28,466 bases of DNA. It comes from Schoenoplectus triqueter. Its lineage: Eukaryota > Streptophyta > Magnoliopsida > Poales > Cyperaceae. The DNA lies in assembly GCA_964058805.1 (NCBI GenBank), contig CAXKVV010000832.1:1-28466 (forward strand), in the 5' to 3' direction. How positions within the stretch are numbered: position 1 is the first letter of the stretch; every line of letters begins with the position of its first letter. Shown one piece after another: positions 11,792 to 22,049 of this stretch. Both the position numbers and the translations under genes were made by a program. The notes below the pieces were generated by a model. That model made no database searches. It worked only from the letters and a program-made list of their open reading frames with translations, and was not told where the DNA came from.

Positions 11792-12240
11792 AGGTTATAA
11801 AGAAGGAGAGTGATGTAGAAGAGGAATAAAACAACAAGTCTGGAAGTTGCATGGAATCAGTCTTTTTGCACGAGGTGCATGTACATTATTATGCCTGGAC
11901 CCTGGAGGGAAAAAAAAAATACTGTGCTCCAAAAGATAAATATTCTAAAATGCCATGACAGTTCTGAGTTAGTATAAGAACACTATTGAACAGATTCTTA
12001 TTTTCTATTTTAGACATGCATAAAATTAAAAAAAGGACAGATTTCTGTTTATGGTAACAAATTGAACTCTATACTTTCCAAATTTTCATTGAATTTATCC
12101 TATGGCACAGAAGATTGCAAACGACATTTTATCTTTCATCTTTTTTTTTTGTTCTGCATATGTGTTTACTAGTAAAAATAGGAATTATGAACAATTAATC
12201 AATCCCTGTATCATTGCCATTTTCTTTTTGTCGCTTTAAA

Positions 12241-12609
12241 GTTGGTGCATAGTTAGTTCAAGTGAGCTGGATATATTGAAGTAACAGGGATTCTAGACAT
12301 GGCTAAACTCAACCTCTCTCAACCAACCTGGTACGAAGTAATTTACCAGATCAAGTTCAAGACTGATTCATTTGGGTGGGACCATGTGCTGTTCTCCTTC
12401 GAGGTTGGCACATCAAACTCGAGCGAAAGAAGAGTGTTTTACTGGAACCATCAAGAGAGCAGTTTAACTAGTGGCACGAGGTGAGCGGTGGATGTGTGGA
12501 GGTAAAGCCTGACATGTCAGGGTGCTTAGAGTTTGGCATGTTAGAGGTGGAAATAAAATGGTGGAAAGGTGGTATATGGTGTTTGAAGGTGTCAAAATTA
12601 GACCCATAA
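12241..12609 (+). pseudogene. Phloem protein 2-like pseudogene (last exon only, broken)
   Basis: Three reading-frame segments make up a PP2 last exon of normal size (369 nt; the intact genes have 379). Segment 1 (12244-12276) reads GA-stop-LVQVSWIY, matching SAELVQVCWL of the intact genes, with TAG at 12250-12252 where Glu is expected. Segment 2 (12275-12483) is in another frame and reads IEVTGILDMAKLNLS, then WYEVIYQIKFKTDSFGWD. Segment 3 returns to the first frame (about 12475-12609) and reads GCLEFGMLEVEIKWWKGG before TAA. Thus one nonsense change and two frameshifts are visible. The MAKL..TWYEV..FGWD pattern is closer to longer PP2-A1-type lectins than to the two intact genes here, so this is an older, separate paralogue. 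Upstream exons are not recognised. It is absent from segment B, whose homology ends before it. A sequencing error could explain one lesion but hardly all three. Confidence 0.85.
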
Positions 12610-13198
12610 TTAAATAAATAGTTAGCTGAAAATGTTTTATCTCTATAAAAGGAAGGAGGCTTGCTATGCATGAATAATTCTTTTAGAATGTGTATGTTGT
12701 TTTTGCGTGCTTGTATAAGAAATAAGTACTATACTTTCTGTGCAAGTCTTTATTTTGCAATTTCCTTCTCATCTCGAGATTTACAAATTTCAGATTTAAT
12801 TTGACGAAAATAAATTAGATTGTTTTACTTTAGTACGTGTAAAATATAATTTCATTAAATCAAATTGAAAAAGAATTACATCTGAAGAAGAAGAAAAATG
12901 GAAAAAGAAAGAGGAAAAAAAGATGAAATGAAATACAAGTATTGTCCTATATATAATAGAAATCTAAAAATAAAAATGAAGGAAAAATGAAAGAAAAATA
13001 AAGTAAAATGGTCTTGGTGTGTTTTCTTTCTTGAACAGAATTCTTCGTGTTCTGGCGCTGGAGTAGATATAAAAGGGACTTGTCGCTCTGAACCACTCCA
13101 AGTAGCCATGTGCTCATTTTCATTTTATACATATTAATTGTTCTTCCCTGTACATTTCCATTTTATACATACTAATTTTTCTTCCCTGTTCTTTTCCA
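12610..13198. other. Intergenic, with a short tandem duplication
   Basis: No gene is seen. An imperfect tandem duplication of about 41 bp lies at roughly 13116-13195, with the shared phrase CATTTTATACATAYTAAT followed by TTCTTCCCTGT. A purine-rich stretch (about 12880-13010) gives long empty frames only. Confidence 0.5.
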
Positions 13199-13504
13199 TT
13201 ATATATATGCAAATGGTTTGCTCATTCTGGTCCTAGCTAGAATAATTATTTTTCCTATTTTTTGACAAATCATGGTAAAAAATTCAAAATAATTATTGTC
13301 AAGTAATATATCCTTCCACCAAAGTAGAATATCAAACGAACTATTATCATCCTCACATGGTTTTGTCAAGTATTTTCTGACCTCTGATTTATTTTCCTTA
13401 GATTCTTTAGACATCATATGAAGCTTATATTGTGATTCCTCCCATAAAGCTGATTTCATCTTAAAGAACTTTGCAAACAATATATTTTTTTTTGTCTGAC
13501 GCAC
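13199..13504 (-). pseudogene. hAT transposase relic, C-terminal dimerisation region
   Basis: A 101-codon minus-strand frame contains SEVRKYLTKPCEDDNSSFD followed by ILLWWKDI. This follows the pattern SELdkYL..p.e...FDiL.WWK of the C-terminal dimerisation domain of plant hAT (Ac/RICESLEEPER-like) transposases. The segment that normally follows, rich in Ala, Ser and Val, is replaced by unrelated residues, and the frame ends early. No BED zinc finger or DDE region is found nearby. It is therefore a decayed fragment. A hAT-like terminus in a fitting position is described at 13953-14116. The match is from memory of the family pattern. Confidence 0.7.
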
Positions 13505-13785
13505 CTCCTAATCTAAATAATAAAGCTGATTTAGTCAAAAAGGAAATTGAAATCACAACACAGCTCTCTGACACAATTTCAAAATTAACAAATTTCAATA
13601 TGAATAACAAAAAGAAACTTACCTTTTGTCATTATGAAGAAAGAATAGTTTGGGCAGAAACAATTCCTTGTGTCGCTGGATTTTGTCAAGCGAAATTAGG
13701 TTTTGACGAGCAATTTGTAAAGCTAGGCTTTGAACGAGTAATTTATAAATTTGGGAGAGAATCATTACCAGATGGAGCAATTTAA
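13471..13785 (+). other. Unidentified 104-codon open frame
   Basis: The frame from ATG 13471 to TAA overlaps the antisense hAT relic by 34 nt. The product is not low-complexity: it has Cys, His and Trp residues and a repeated KLGF (AKLGFDEQFVKLGFERV). I do not recognise a family. It may be a gene fragment carried or left by the hAT element, or chance. I found no splice sites, promoter or homologous copy in segment B to support it as a gene. Confidence 0.2.
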
Positions 13786-13952
13786 AATATTCACAATTTC
13801 TGAAATTGACAGTAGAGCTTAAATGAGGTTATTTGCCATATGGAAGGAATAAAGAAATTTAAGGAGTAAAATTTTCCATCTGAGAAGGGCGGAGAAATTT
13901 AAGGAGTAAATTTGGTGAGAGTCAAAGAGAATCGAACATACGCGATTAAATA

Positions 13953-14116
13953 GTCGGGTCGGGTCGGGTCGGATATTATTCATATTTTATTAAACAAACC
14001 GTAACCGTCTAATATTAATCGGATTGGCTAAAATACAATCCTTAACTAACCATATAAAATTAAAATCCGTTAATATTCGGGTCGGTCGGCTCAGTCGGGT
14101 TACTCTTACAGCCCTA
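13953..14116. mobile_element. hAT-like terminal region with GTCGG repeats
   Basis: The right edge, read on the minus strand, begins TAGGGCTGTAAGAGTAACCC, resembling Ac-type hAT termini that start TAGGG. Inside are (GTCGG)n repeats at 13953-13973 and GGGTCGGTCGG near 14079, typical of the C+G-rich subterminal motifs of such elements. Together with the transposase relic 450 bp away in the same orientation, this suggests one old hAT insertion. The other end was not found. Confidence 0.45.
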
Positions 14117-14680
14117 ATTTTCATATATGTACATACCCGTAGGAACAATAGAGAAAATACTAATTGAATCCTTCTCAAATACTAAATTATAGCTAGTGTA
14201 TGTTCACTATCTTAAATGAGATAAAATATTCAAAAAATAGTTCAAATCGGGGACTATTCAAGATTAATCTCTATTGAGTTACTTCCGAAAGAGTACCGAC
14301 CTAAATTAATATAAATTTTGATAATTTGATCCTATATGACAAAACTATTAATTATATATATATAATTTTAATTATATACATATAATTAATTTATATAATA
14401 ATGATGCAAATTAATATTACCATTAGTTTTAACTATATAGAGCTAGATGAGAGAAATAAAAAAAATAGATAATGTGAAAATAAATACCTTCTTGAGAAAA
14501 TATGTGATGAAGAGGAAGTCGCCGATGAGAAGAGATTTTAGATGGTGATTAGAATAGATGTAGATGATGAGAAGATGAGGATCAGTGTGACGCTGAAGAA
14601 AATGAAAGAAATACTAACTCGGGTGAAAAGAAATGGAAGCTCATGTGAAAACCTAGTTGGTGAATAAAATTATAAGATTA
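14117..14680. other. Intergenic, no gene seen
   Basis: The stretch holds an A+T-rich palindromic patch around 14350-14400 (TATATATATAATTTTAATTA type). No coding frame or RNA gene is recognised. Confidence 0.4.
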
Positions 14681-14930
14681 TAGTTGGTTTTTAGAAAAAA
14701 ACGATGCTAGGTTAGAGTAATTAGAGTCAGTTTTTCTAAAACCGTCGCTAGGTTTTTGAAAATTAGGTTTAAAATTGATTTAATGATTAGAGCCGGTTTT
14801 AGAAAAATCGGTGCTAGGTTAGATAGTAGAGTCGATTTTTAGAAAACTGATTCAAAATTGATTTGTAATTGGAGTCTTTTTAAAAAAATGACGTTAAATT
14901 CATATGATTAGAGCCGATTTTTATGTTGGG
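14681..14930. repeat. Diverged tandem array of about 60-bp units
   Basis: A phrase of the form TTAGAGYCGRTTTTTAGAAAA, often followed by YCGRYGCTAGGTT, recurs at least four times between 14681 and 14930. Such arrays occur in the subterminal regions of CACTA (En/Spm) elements. A possible end lies near 15123-15140 (TTTTTTGTGTGATGGTG), but no matching opposite end is seen, so class membership is a guess. Confidence 0.45.
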
Positions 14931-15140
14931 TAAAAAAATAGTTGCTAAAATAAAGATCTAAAATAGGTTTTTTCAAAAAACTTCCTCTAACTATTTTATA
15001 GATACTTTTTATTTTATAAAGACCGGTTCAAAAATATTTCACCTAAATTATTACACTATCATTCAACTATTTTAGAATCGTTTTTCTATTTAACAACTAC
15101 TAAATGAATATTTCTAAAAGTCTTTTTTGTGTGATGGTGC

Positions 15141-15910
15141 TAGCAACGAATATGCACACATATATGTACGCTAGGTTTTGGATGCTCAACATGCACAAGC
15201 ACATAATACTTGATTTTATTTTTATTACTAGCTTGTTATCCTAATTAGTAAAACAATTTCTACACCCAAGCCATCCACAGACACGTAGCAAGATTCGCCG
15301 TTTGAATATGAAGAAAAGAACTACTACCTCGCTCACCTTTTTCCATCTGGCAGAGAGCATAAAGCAGAACCAGAGAACATTTGGAATTTTGGATGATAAC
15401 CATTTATGCATCGAAAATGCTAGACTTAATCATGACATCTTAAGTGTACGATTGTCTTCATGAAACATCCATTAAAATTTGTATTGCCTCAAAAATATCA
15501 AAATCGTAGATGATTCGTTCATTATAATGAATATGATTTATTTTTGTTTTAGGTAAATCTAAAGTATGTTTGGTTATTCATAAAGAAGTTGATTCAAGTA
15601 CATGGAGAATGCATTTATAACTTCATTTATTTGGAAGAATATAACTAAAAATAATAAATAGATATACTATTAACTTTTTTTTGGGGATTATATGCTTGGT
15701 AATTTTGGACTAACATCTAAAACTATTAATTTTGTCTGAGCAGCTGATTTGATTTTCTTTCTTTTTAGATGTGAATAAGGTGAAAATTTCTGGAAAGCAG
15801 TTTTTGTTTAGGACGAAAAGAATATGCAGTTATATACGGTGGACCATTTAGCCTTAATCATAGAATTGAAACTTTCATGTTATGTATTTTGGTGTCATTT
15901 TTTCATAATT
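15141..15910. other. Intergenic, no gene seen
   Basis: Ordinary A+T-rich sequence between the repeat array and the MITE pair. No family, RNA gene or terminal repeat is recognised. Confidence 0.4.
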
Positions 15911-15911
15911 G

Positions 15912-15966
<55 letters not shown>

Positions 15967-15979
15967 AATATAGATAGAT
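15911..15979. repeat. Compound (TA)n(GA)n microsatellite
   Basis: About nine TA units run into a long GA run broken only by AAAGA, then (GATA)3. It directly abuts the left end of the foldback MITE at 15983. Confidence 0.9.
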
Positions 15980-15982
15980 AGA

Positions 15983-16369
15983 TTATTATAAAAACGTTTG
16001 TATTTCAGTCGATATATAAACACATTAAAAAATATATTTTAGAGTCTTAAAAATTTTAATTTATAATTTTCATTAAATTCATCATATGAAAACTTCATGG
16101 GATATAAAAATTTAGAGTGTTTTGAGTTTTTTAAGTCTTTTTTTTTGAATTTAAAAACAAAGCTGTTCTAAAAATAATAATAAATATTCAATGTTTATTT
16201 TATTTTTTTAAAAATAAAAAAATGACTTAAAAAACTCAATTTTTTTATATCTTACAAGGTTTTCATGTGAAAAATTTAATAAAAACTATAAATTATAATT
16301 TTAGAGATTTTAAAATATATTTTTTGACACATTTACATATCAGCTGAAATGTAAATATTTTCACAATAG
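15983..16369. mobile_element. Foldback MITE, copy 1 (arms about 150 bp)
   Basis: The left arm (from TTATTATAAAAACG, then TTTGTATTTCAG) and the right arm read backwards (from CTATTGTGAAAATA, then TTTACATTTCAG) match for about 150 bp, through a shared ATGGGATATAAAAATTTAGA region up to GAGTTTTTTAAGTC. A short A+T-rich centre separates them. There is no coding capacity. It is flanked by TA/GA microsatellites, so a target duplication cannot be read. A sister copy follows at 16414. Confidence 0.85.
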
Positions 16370-16370
16370 T

Positions 16371-16378
16371 ATATATAC

Positions 16379-16413
<35 letters not shown>
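16371..16413. repeat. Compound (TA)n(GA)n microsatellite
   Basis: About 14 TA units with one interruption are followed by seven or eight GA units. It lies exactly between the two sister MITEs and repeats the TA-then-GA order seen left of copy 1. Confidence 0.9.
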
Positions 16414-16709
16414 CTATTGTGAAAATATTTACATTTCAGCTGATATGTAAACGGAACAAAAATTATATTTTAAAATCTTAAAAATTTTAATTTATGATTT
16501 TGCATTAAATTCTTCATATAAAAATCTCATGGGATACAAAAATTTAAAGTATTTTGAGTTTTTTTAAGTCACTCTTTTGAATTAAAAAAAAACAACACAA
16601 ACATTGAATTATTATTATTATTATTTTTACAACTATTTTTTTAAAAATTCAAAAGAGTGACTAAAAAAAAATCAAAACACTCCAAATTTTTGTATCCCAC
16701 AAGATTTTC
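16414..16709. mobile_element. Foldback MITE, copy 2, right arm truncated
   Basis: The left arm begins CTATTGTGAAAATA as in copy 1 and runs to GTCACTCTTTTGAATT. After a centre with (TTA)n, the right arm begins AATTCAAAAGAGTGAC and pairs back as far as CCCACAAGATTTTCA. The expected last 100 or so bases of the right arm are missing; segment B begins instead. Two copies of TCAATGCATA (16708-16717 and 16718-16727) mark the junction. Confidence 0.85.
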
Positions 16710-17516
16710 AATGCATATCAATGCATAAAGCTTAAAGAGCTAAAATCGAAGCAAATAAACAAAAAAAATGTATGTAGAAAGATATCGCGCTTATTAATTC
16801 GTACAGAGACCAAAACTTGGTGTCTTAGCGTGTTAAAAACTCAATTTCTGTATTTCTTTTTTGAATGCCCACATTTTATTAAAAGAATCGGATTCGGAAC
16901 AATGTCGGTGGCGCTCGCAAAGATCAAACCTTGTCGGTGCCATCTTTTATCTAAATTTAATTATAACATATACTAAAATTACCACCTTAGCACATTTTTT
17001 TTTCACACTGTCACACTATTAAAATTATTCACCAGTCACCACAAATAAATTTTATCCCATTTTATTTCTACATTATGTGTATTAATTCAAAAAATATTCA
17101 ATATTTGCAATATTCAATACTGACGGCGGGAAAAAAATGAAGCTTTTTGTTCTAGAGTTTACAGACGTTAGGACTCTCGCTTCTCTGTTTTAATTTCATA
17201 AAAAAATTAATGATGTGGCAAAAATTAATCTTAGATGGCATTTTAATGTCATGTACTCTTGTTTGAGTTAAATTTAGATAAAAGGGATGATTGGTATTCT
17301 TTACAAAAATATAAAGAGATGTTTGATTAAAGTTAAAATAAAAATGTAGGGAGGTATGTGAATCCATATATCAAATATAAGGAGAGCTTGTACTTTGTAA
17401 ATAAAAGGAATTATAATAGATGGTCAACAGTTAATCGGTTAACGATTTTTTGAGTAAATTCTCAGAATATAAAAGTGTGGGGATTATCCTTTTAAATAAA
17501 ATATTTAGTTCATGTT

Positions 17517-17990
17517 GGATGTATAATTTTGATCAGAGAGTCAATAATCAGATTACAATAATTTATCGGGTTAAAACCTATTAGCTAATCGAGTACTACA
17601 TAAAAAAATAATAATTCAACATTTATTCTTATCTATTAAAAAATTATCAAAATAATATCATTTTGTATATTAAAAATAATAAAAAATATAAAACTTAAAA
17701 TAATAAATAATCAATTTGATGAATAAAACTTTCCTCTAGGAATTTCATCTTTTGAAACATTTTATTCAATAAGTCCTCTCTTTCTGTATCAACGAGCCTT
17801 TGCTTAGTTTGTTTTTGACTTCTTATTGTATAATTTTTTTGTTATCTATGATATTAAATATTTTTTTTCAATGAAAGTAATCAAAATATTCAAAGGAGTT
17901 AGAAGTTAAATCTAGAGAGGATATCAGAGTTACAAAACTTAGCTAAAAAATATTGTTTTCAAAATTCACGGAGTCAGCTGACCCCCTAAT
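17517..17990. repeat. Dispersed repeat, copy in segment B
   Basis: This is the counterpart of 9467-9890 and shares its landmarks in the same order. It carries about 55 bp not present in A (near 17760-17815). Confidence 0.55.
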
Positions 17991-18609
17991 ATAAACTACA
18001 TCCACCCCTTGATTTAGTGGCTATATTGTCATGAATTATGAATATGAATATGGCTCTATTTAGTGGCTATAACGTTGTCATAAATTATAAATTATAAATA
18101 TAAATATGAATATGAATATATAATACATAGATTTCTGTACAAATTCCGGACAACTGTAGGGTTGCCGATTCCTTTTTTCGGTGGTAAATTTGGAAAAGAA
18201 GCAAAGTGATGCAAGTAATTCTTTTTCGGACGCATTAAAATTCCCTTAATTCGTTCATGTATATACTCAATTTCATTTTAGAGAGAGAAAATATGCAAAT
18301 TTTTTTAATTTTTTTCCATGATGATGTCTGTATCTTTTCAAGATTCTTTTCGCATTACTTTAGAAAGAGAACCGCATCGGTGTCCATCTCTTACGAACTG
18401 ATGAGAATAGATATCTTTTTGCTGACAAAAAAATACGTCGATATGACAATGCTGTGACATGTAAAGTTCTACTGAGGAACCAAGCAAATAATCTTTTACC
18501 ACAAAGCAAAATGCTTTATATCAAGAAGTAATGCAATTTTCAGCACCGACTATTATTACATTATTGCAACACACAAACAAGCACACAGACAGAGATGAGC
18601 ATGGATTTT

Positions 18610-19741
18610 TCAACTGTTTCTGGAAATGAGAACATCCTCAATTACCAGACCTCCCTTCCATCTTCTACTCCAGACCTCATAAAGCCCAAAAGTTAATTTC
18701 TCATCCCTGGTTTCTTTACTAAACCTGAAATTCAAGGCATTTTTATCATTCGGTACATCAAAAGTTTTTCCATAACTATACTGTCTGAGGTCAACACTCC
18801 TCCAAGTCGGCTTTCCGGTTTCACCAATCTTCACCATGAGGTAAACCGGGCTTTCATTCCATCCGAATGCATCTGGTTTCAGATGCAGTCTGAATTGTAA
18901 TTTGTAGTCTGTGTTTGGATTGAGTTTTCTCAGACTGATTGATCCATTGATCTCTAGCCAGCACACTTGTACCAGTTCAGCTGAAAACCTGTAATTAGTT
19001 TCAGATAACTTCAGAAATGTAATGACATTGACAAAAGGGAATGAACTTAAATTGTTTCTTTCAGTTACGTTTTGAAAAAGGAAATGAGGCCAACTAATTA
19101 CAACATAAGGTAGCTAGTATCGAACGGAGAACTGAAAAGATATGCTGGTAATTTACCTCGGTCCATCATATATGCGCCAGTACCGAGGGTCGTTTCCCCA
19201 AGTTATGTCAAGAGCTTTAGGCTTGATTATGACCTCATTGTTGTGATCTTTAACCTGTCAATATATTTAAACTTCAAAAGATTGAACGTGCAGCTTAATT
19301 AAGAGAACAATTGTATATGTTATTGAGGGTCCCTTGATAATGTGCTATAAATTGGGTGCATAAATAGTATGTCTTGACCAAGTGACATTTATATTTTCCA
19401 CAAAATAATTAGAGAAGAAGAAATTATTTTAAATAAACATCACTTATAGTAAAAAAAGTGTAAATATACTAACGAAAAAGAATATATAAAAAATACCACC
19501 GTCTTTTACATTTTACCAAAATATTTTTAATTTGTGTCTACCAATTATTAACTGTACTAATGAAACAACTATATATAGATAGCTTGTAACATTTATTCTT
19601 TCTCTTGAGATTTATTCGCTAAAACCTAATAGAAGACAAAAAGAGTGTTAAAAGAAACGATCTTGAGTCGCCTCACACAGTTACCTGAATAAACGATGAA
19701 TGTGCTGGATTTTCTGAACCTTTGTAGTGAGGAAATGACAT
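18610..19741 (-). CDS. PP2-A: Phloem protein 2 A-type lectin, gene 2, 3 exons, 177 aa
   Basis: Minus-strand exons are 19685-19741, 19157-19254 and 18610-18988, equal in length to those of gene 1; introns are 430 and 168 nt. All splice sites and the start are preserved, and no stop interrupts the frame. The product differs from gene 1 at 15 of 177 residues by my count: Y14H, P15S, F44Y, Q64E, V65I, V69I, T72R, N79D, G133D, G142S, G144E, F151T, G160R, I167V and S175R. Residues 80-132 are identical. The landmarks ITWGND, RYWRIY, ELVQVCWLEING, FGWN, GLYEVW and WKGGLVIEDVLI are kept. RYW is the usual form of that motif in PP2 proteins, so gene 2 is the more typical there. It should be a cytosolic glycan-binding phloem lectin like gene 1. 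Several changes add charge (T72R, G133D, G144E, G160R, S175R), which could alter ligand or partner choice; that is inference. Confidence 0.95.
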
Positions 19742-19876
19742 TTTTTTTTAATATTCTCGAGGTATATAGAGTAGTAGAAACGTTTTCCTCAGTGGATTGA
19801 GCTATGAATCTATGTATTCAAGAAGAAAATAAATTTTAGCAATGGATGCTTGAAAGGTTATGACATAGCTGTCTCC

Positions 19877-19884
19877 TATTTATA
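19877..19884 (-). promoter_or_regulatory. TATA box of PP2-A gene 2
   Basis: The minus strand reads CTTATAAATAGGAG, the same box as before gene 1, 136 nt upstream of the ATG. Upstream sequence out to 20144 is also shared with gene 1, so both genes started with the same proximal promoter. Confidence 0.65.
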
Positions 19885-20144
19885 AGGGTACAAAGAAAGA
19901 GAGTGATAGAGACGAGGAATAAAACAAACATGATTGAAAATTGTATGGAATCTTTCATTTGGAAAAGGTGCATGTACATTACTATGCCTGGACCTTGGAG
20001 GAAAAAAAATACTGTGCACCATATGATAAATATTCTAAATGCCATAACAGTTCTAAATTAATATAAGAACACTATTGAACAGATTCTTATTTTCTATTTT
20101 GGACATGCATACAATTTAAAAAACGGACAGATTTCTGTTTGTGG

Positions 20145-22046
20145 ATGCTAGACAATTTGAAACGTGACTTATTATTTTTTTCTGGGTGGTGGGCGGCACT
20201 GTAAAAATTGTTCTTTTAAGTTTTATAGGTGAAAAATAATTTTCTGTAAAAATTGTCTTAATTTAAAAAAATAATATTATTTACAAGATTTTCCGAACTA
20301 TCATTTATTTTGGCAAAGTGATTGCGCACCGCATCTGTCTAGAAAGTGCATTCCAATTTCTCTATTCCATTTTTCTTTCCTTTTCCCATGTTAAGAAAAA
20401 ATGTTCCAACCTACTGCTGCAGTTGTGATGGTAGAAAATTTGATTTAAAATATTTTATTCAAATCGACCTACCACGTATGATTCGATGTGGATTTTCAAA
20501 ATTTCTTAATTTAGGTCAAATATTATATGGCAGGTATACAGTTTGGCGGTGGATGTGAATTCATGAAAACATTAATTTTCCTTTTTATCGCTATTCTCCA
20601 CTACTCCTTTTGAAAAGTCAAATTAGGAGAAAGGAACCGTTATTCCATTTACAAGATTACCATCCACTAATTACTTTGACATTACAATCGCCTAGAGGCG
20701 GCAAAATATAATCCGACTTGAGAAATTTTTTCAACCCGTTAGATTTAAAAATCAAACTAATTAGATCCGATATGATCTGAGTTTAAATAATCTATAATTC
20801 AATTGAAATTAATTTAAAATATAAAAAAAATAATATATAAATTAATCTATGATGACCTGATTTCTTCTAAAATATCAAACTAATTCAACCTGACTTATCC
20901 TCAATTTTCACCTCAAGCAATCGGAGAGCATAATTTTTTTTGGACCTTATAGCCAAACATCTTGGTCAATCACTCTTTCTTGGCGGCATAAATTTCTTTC
21001 ATACAATTAGGACTACAAGAACCTTAGAAGTTAAAAACACTGAAGAATACATCAATTGAATACAGATGAAATATCATTCTTATTTTTTTTTTCAAAATGA
21101 TCGTGGCGCTTTTTACTTAATTGTACTAGATGTCTTAATTTTTGGGGTGAAAACGGAGTGGATATTGATCCATTCCGTCTCCTATCTTATTGTTATGCAT
21201 CAAATATCATAATTATATATATCCGTATACATTCTATTCCATAGAAAAAAAATGTAGATACATATAAAAGATTAATTTTGGATCGTAAATTAATACAGAT
21301 ATTTGAACTATCTGTATTTGAAACAAAAGTAGATGTTACAACTTTTTCATTTGTAAAGCAGTATCAGTAATAAAAAAATTATTTGCAAATAGTGTTATTT
21401 ATTAAGAATATTTATGAATATATATTATATTCAAAGTACTCATTTTATTTTATAATATTTTTATTATTATAAATAATTAATTTTATTATATATATTTACT
21501 AATAATATGGGTTAATTTTTATTTCGTATTCATACCTAAATCCGTATTAGAATTTATTGATGTTGAACTTCCGTTCTGTATTCATATCCATTTAAGGAGA
21601 TTTTGACCTTAAATTTTAAACATCCATTTAATATTTGTATTTGTATATATTTAATAAGAAAATAATATTTATATGATTTTAGCACCATCCGTTCAAGTCC
21701 GCTCCATTTTTACCATGACTAATTTAAGTTGAATTTTTAACAAAATAACTAAAAGTTATAAATTTAATTAATTTATATAAGAAAAACACTGTCGTTGATA
21801 TTTTCATACAATTTAATTCATTTGTGATTTAAAAATATAAGCGAACCTTTCTGTACAACATATATAAATACGAGCCAACTATCTACAGGAAAACAATATT
21901 TTTCATCCTATCCAAGTCAAGAACTTTTAAAATTTTCGAGATATAGGCTAAAAATAATATTGCATTTTCATTTCGCACGATTTCCAACCAACAGAATAAC
22001 AGATTAACAGTTCACTTTTGTCATTCAAAGTATATAAACAATTCAT
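20145..22046. other. Intergenic, possibly old hAT-related repeats
   Basis: No gene is recognised. Phrases such as GGATATTGATCCATTCCGTC (21160s) and TCTGTATTCATATCCATTTA (21570s) resemble the A+T-rich ATCCATCCGT-type repeats in subterminal regions of non-autonomous hAT elements, and a CCGAC/AACCCGTTAGAT patch lies near 20720-20750. I cannot define ends or target duplications. Confidence 0.3.
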
Positions 22047-22049
22047 TAA

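Larger units (their letters stand above)
8698..12054. repeat. Duplicated segment A (paralogous to 16715-20144)
   Basis: A block of about 3.36 kb is colinear with segment B, with high identity in and around the PP2-A gene and more small indels elsewhere. Homology starts at ATATCAATGCATAAAGC and stops after GATTTCTGTTTATGG. It includes an inverted repeat of about 21 bp (8929-8949 and 9220-9241, CATCCTTTTATCTAAATTT) that could be an old MITE, a dispersed repeat (about 9467-9890), a local tandem duplication of about 50 bp (9889-9975), and all of PP2-A gene 1 with its promoter. The features shared with B predate the duplication. Confidence 0.9.
16715..20144. repeat. Duplicated segment B (paralogous to 8698-12054)
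   Basis: About 3.43 kb colinear with segment A. Offsets between the copies drift from 8017 at the left end to about 8104 at the PP2 last exon and 8090 at the right end, through small indels. One stretch of A+T-rich DNA near 17760-17815 is an insertion in B or a deletion in A. Intron 1 holds a run of well over 100 bp nearly free of differences, so the duplication is young or has been kept similar by gene conversion. Homology ends after GATTTCTGTTTGTGG. The PP2 pseudogene beyond the end of A has no counterpart here. Confidence 0.9.

Noticed and set aside
13920..13950. TTCGATTC on the minus strand, like a tRNA T-loop
   Set aside because: The flanking bases do not pair as a T stem and no anticodon or D arm can be placed.
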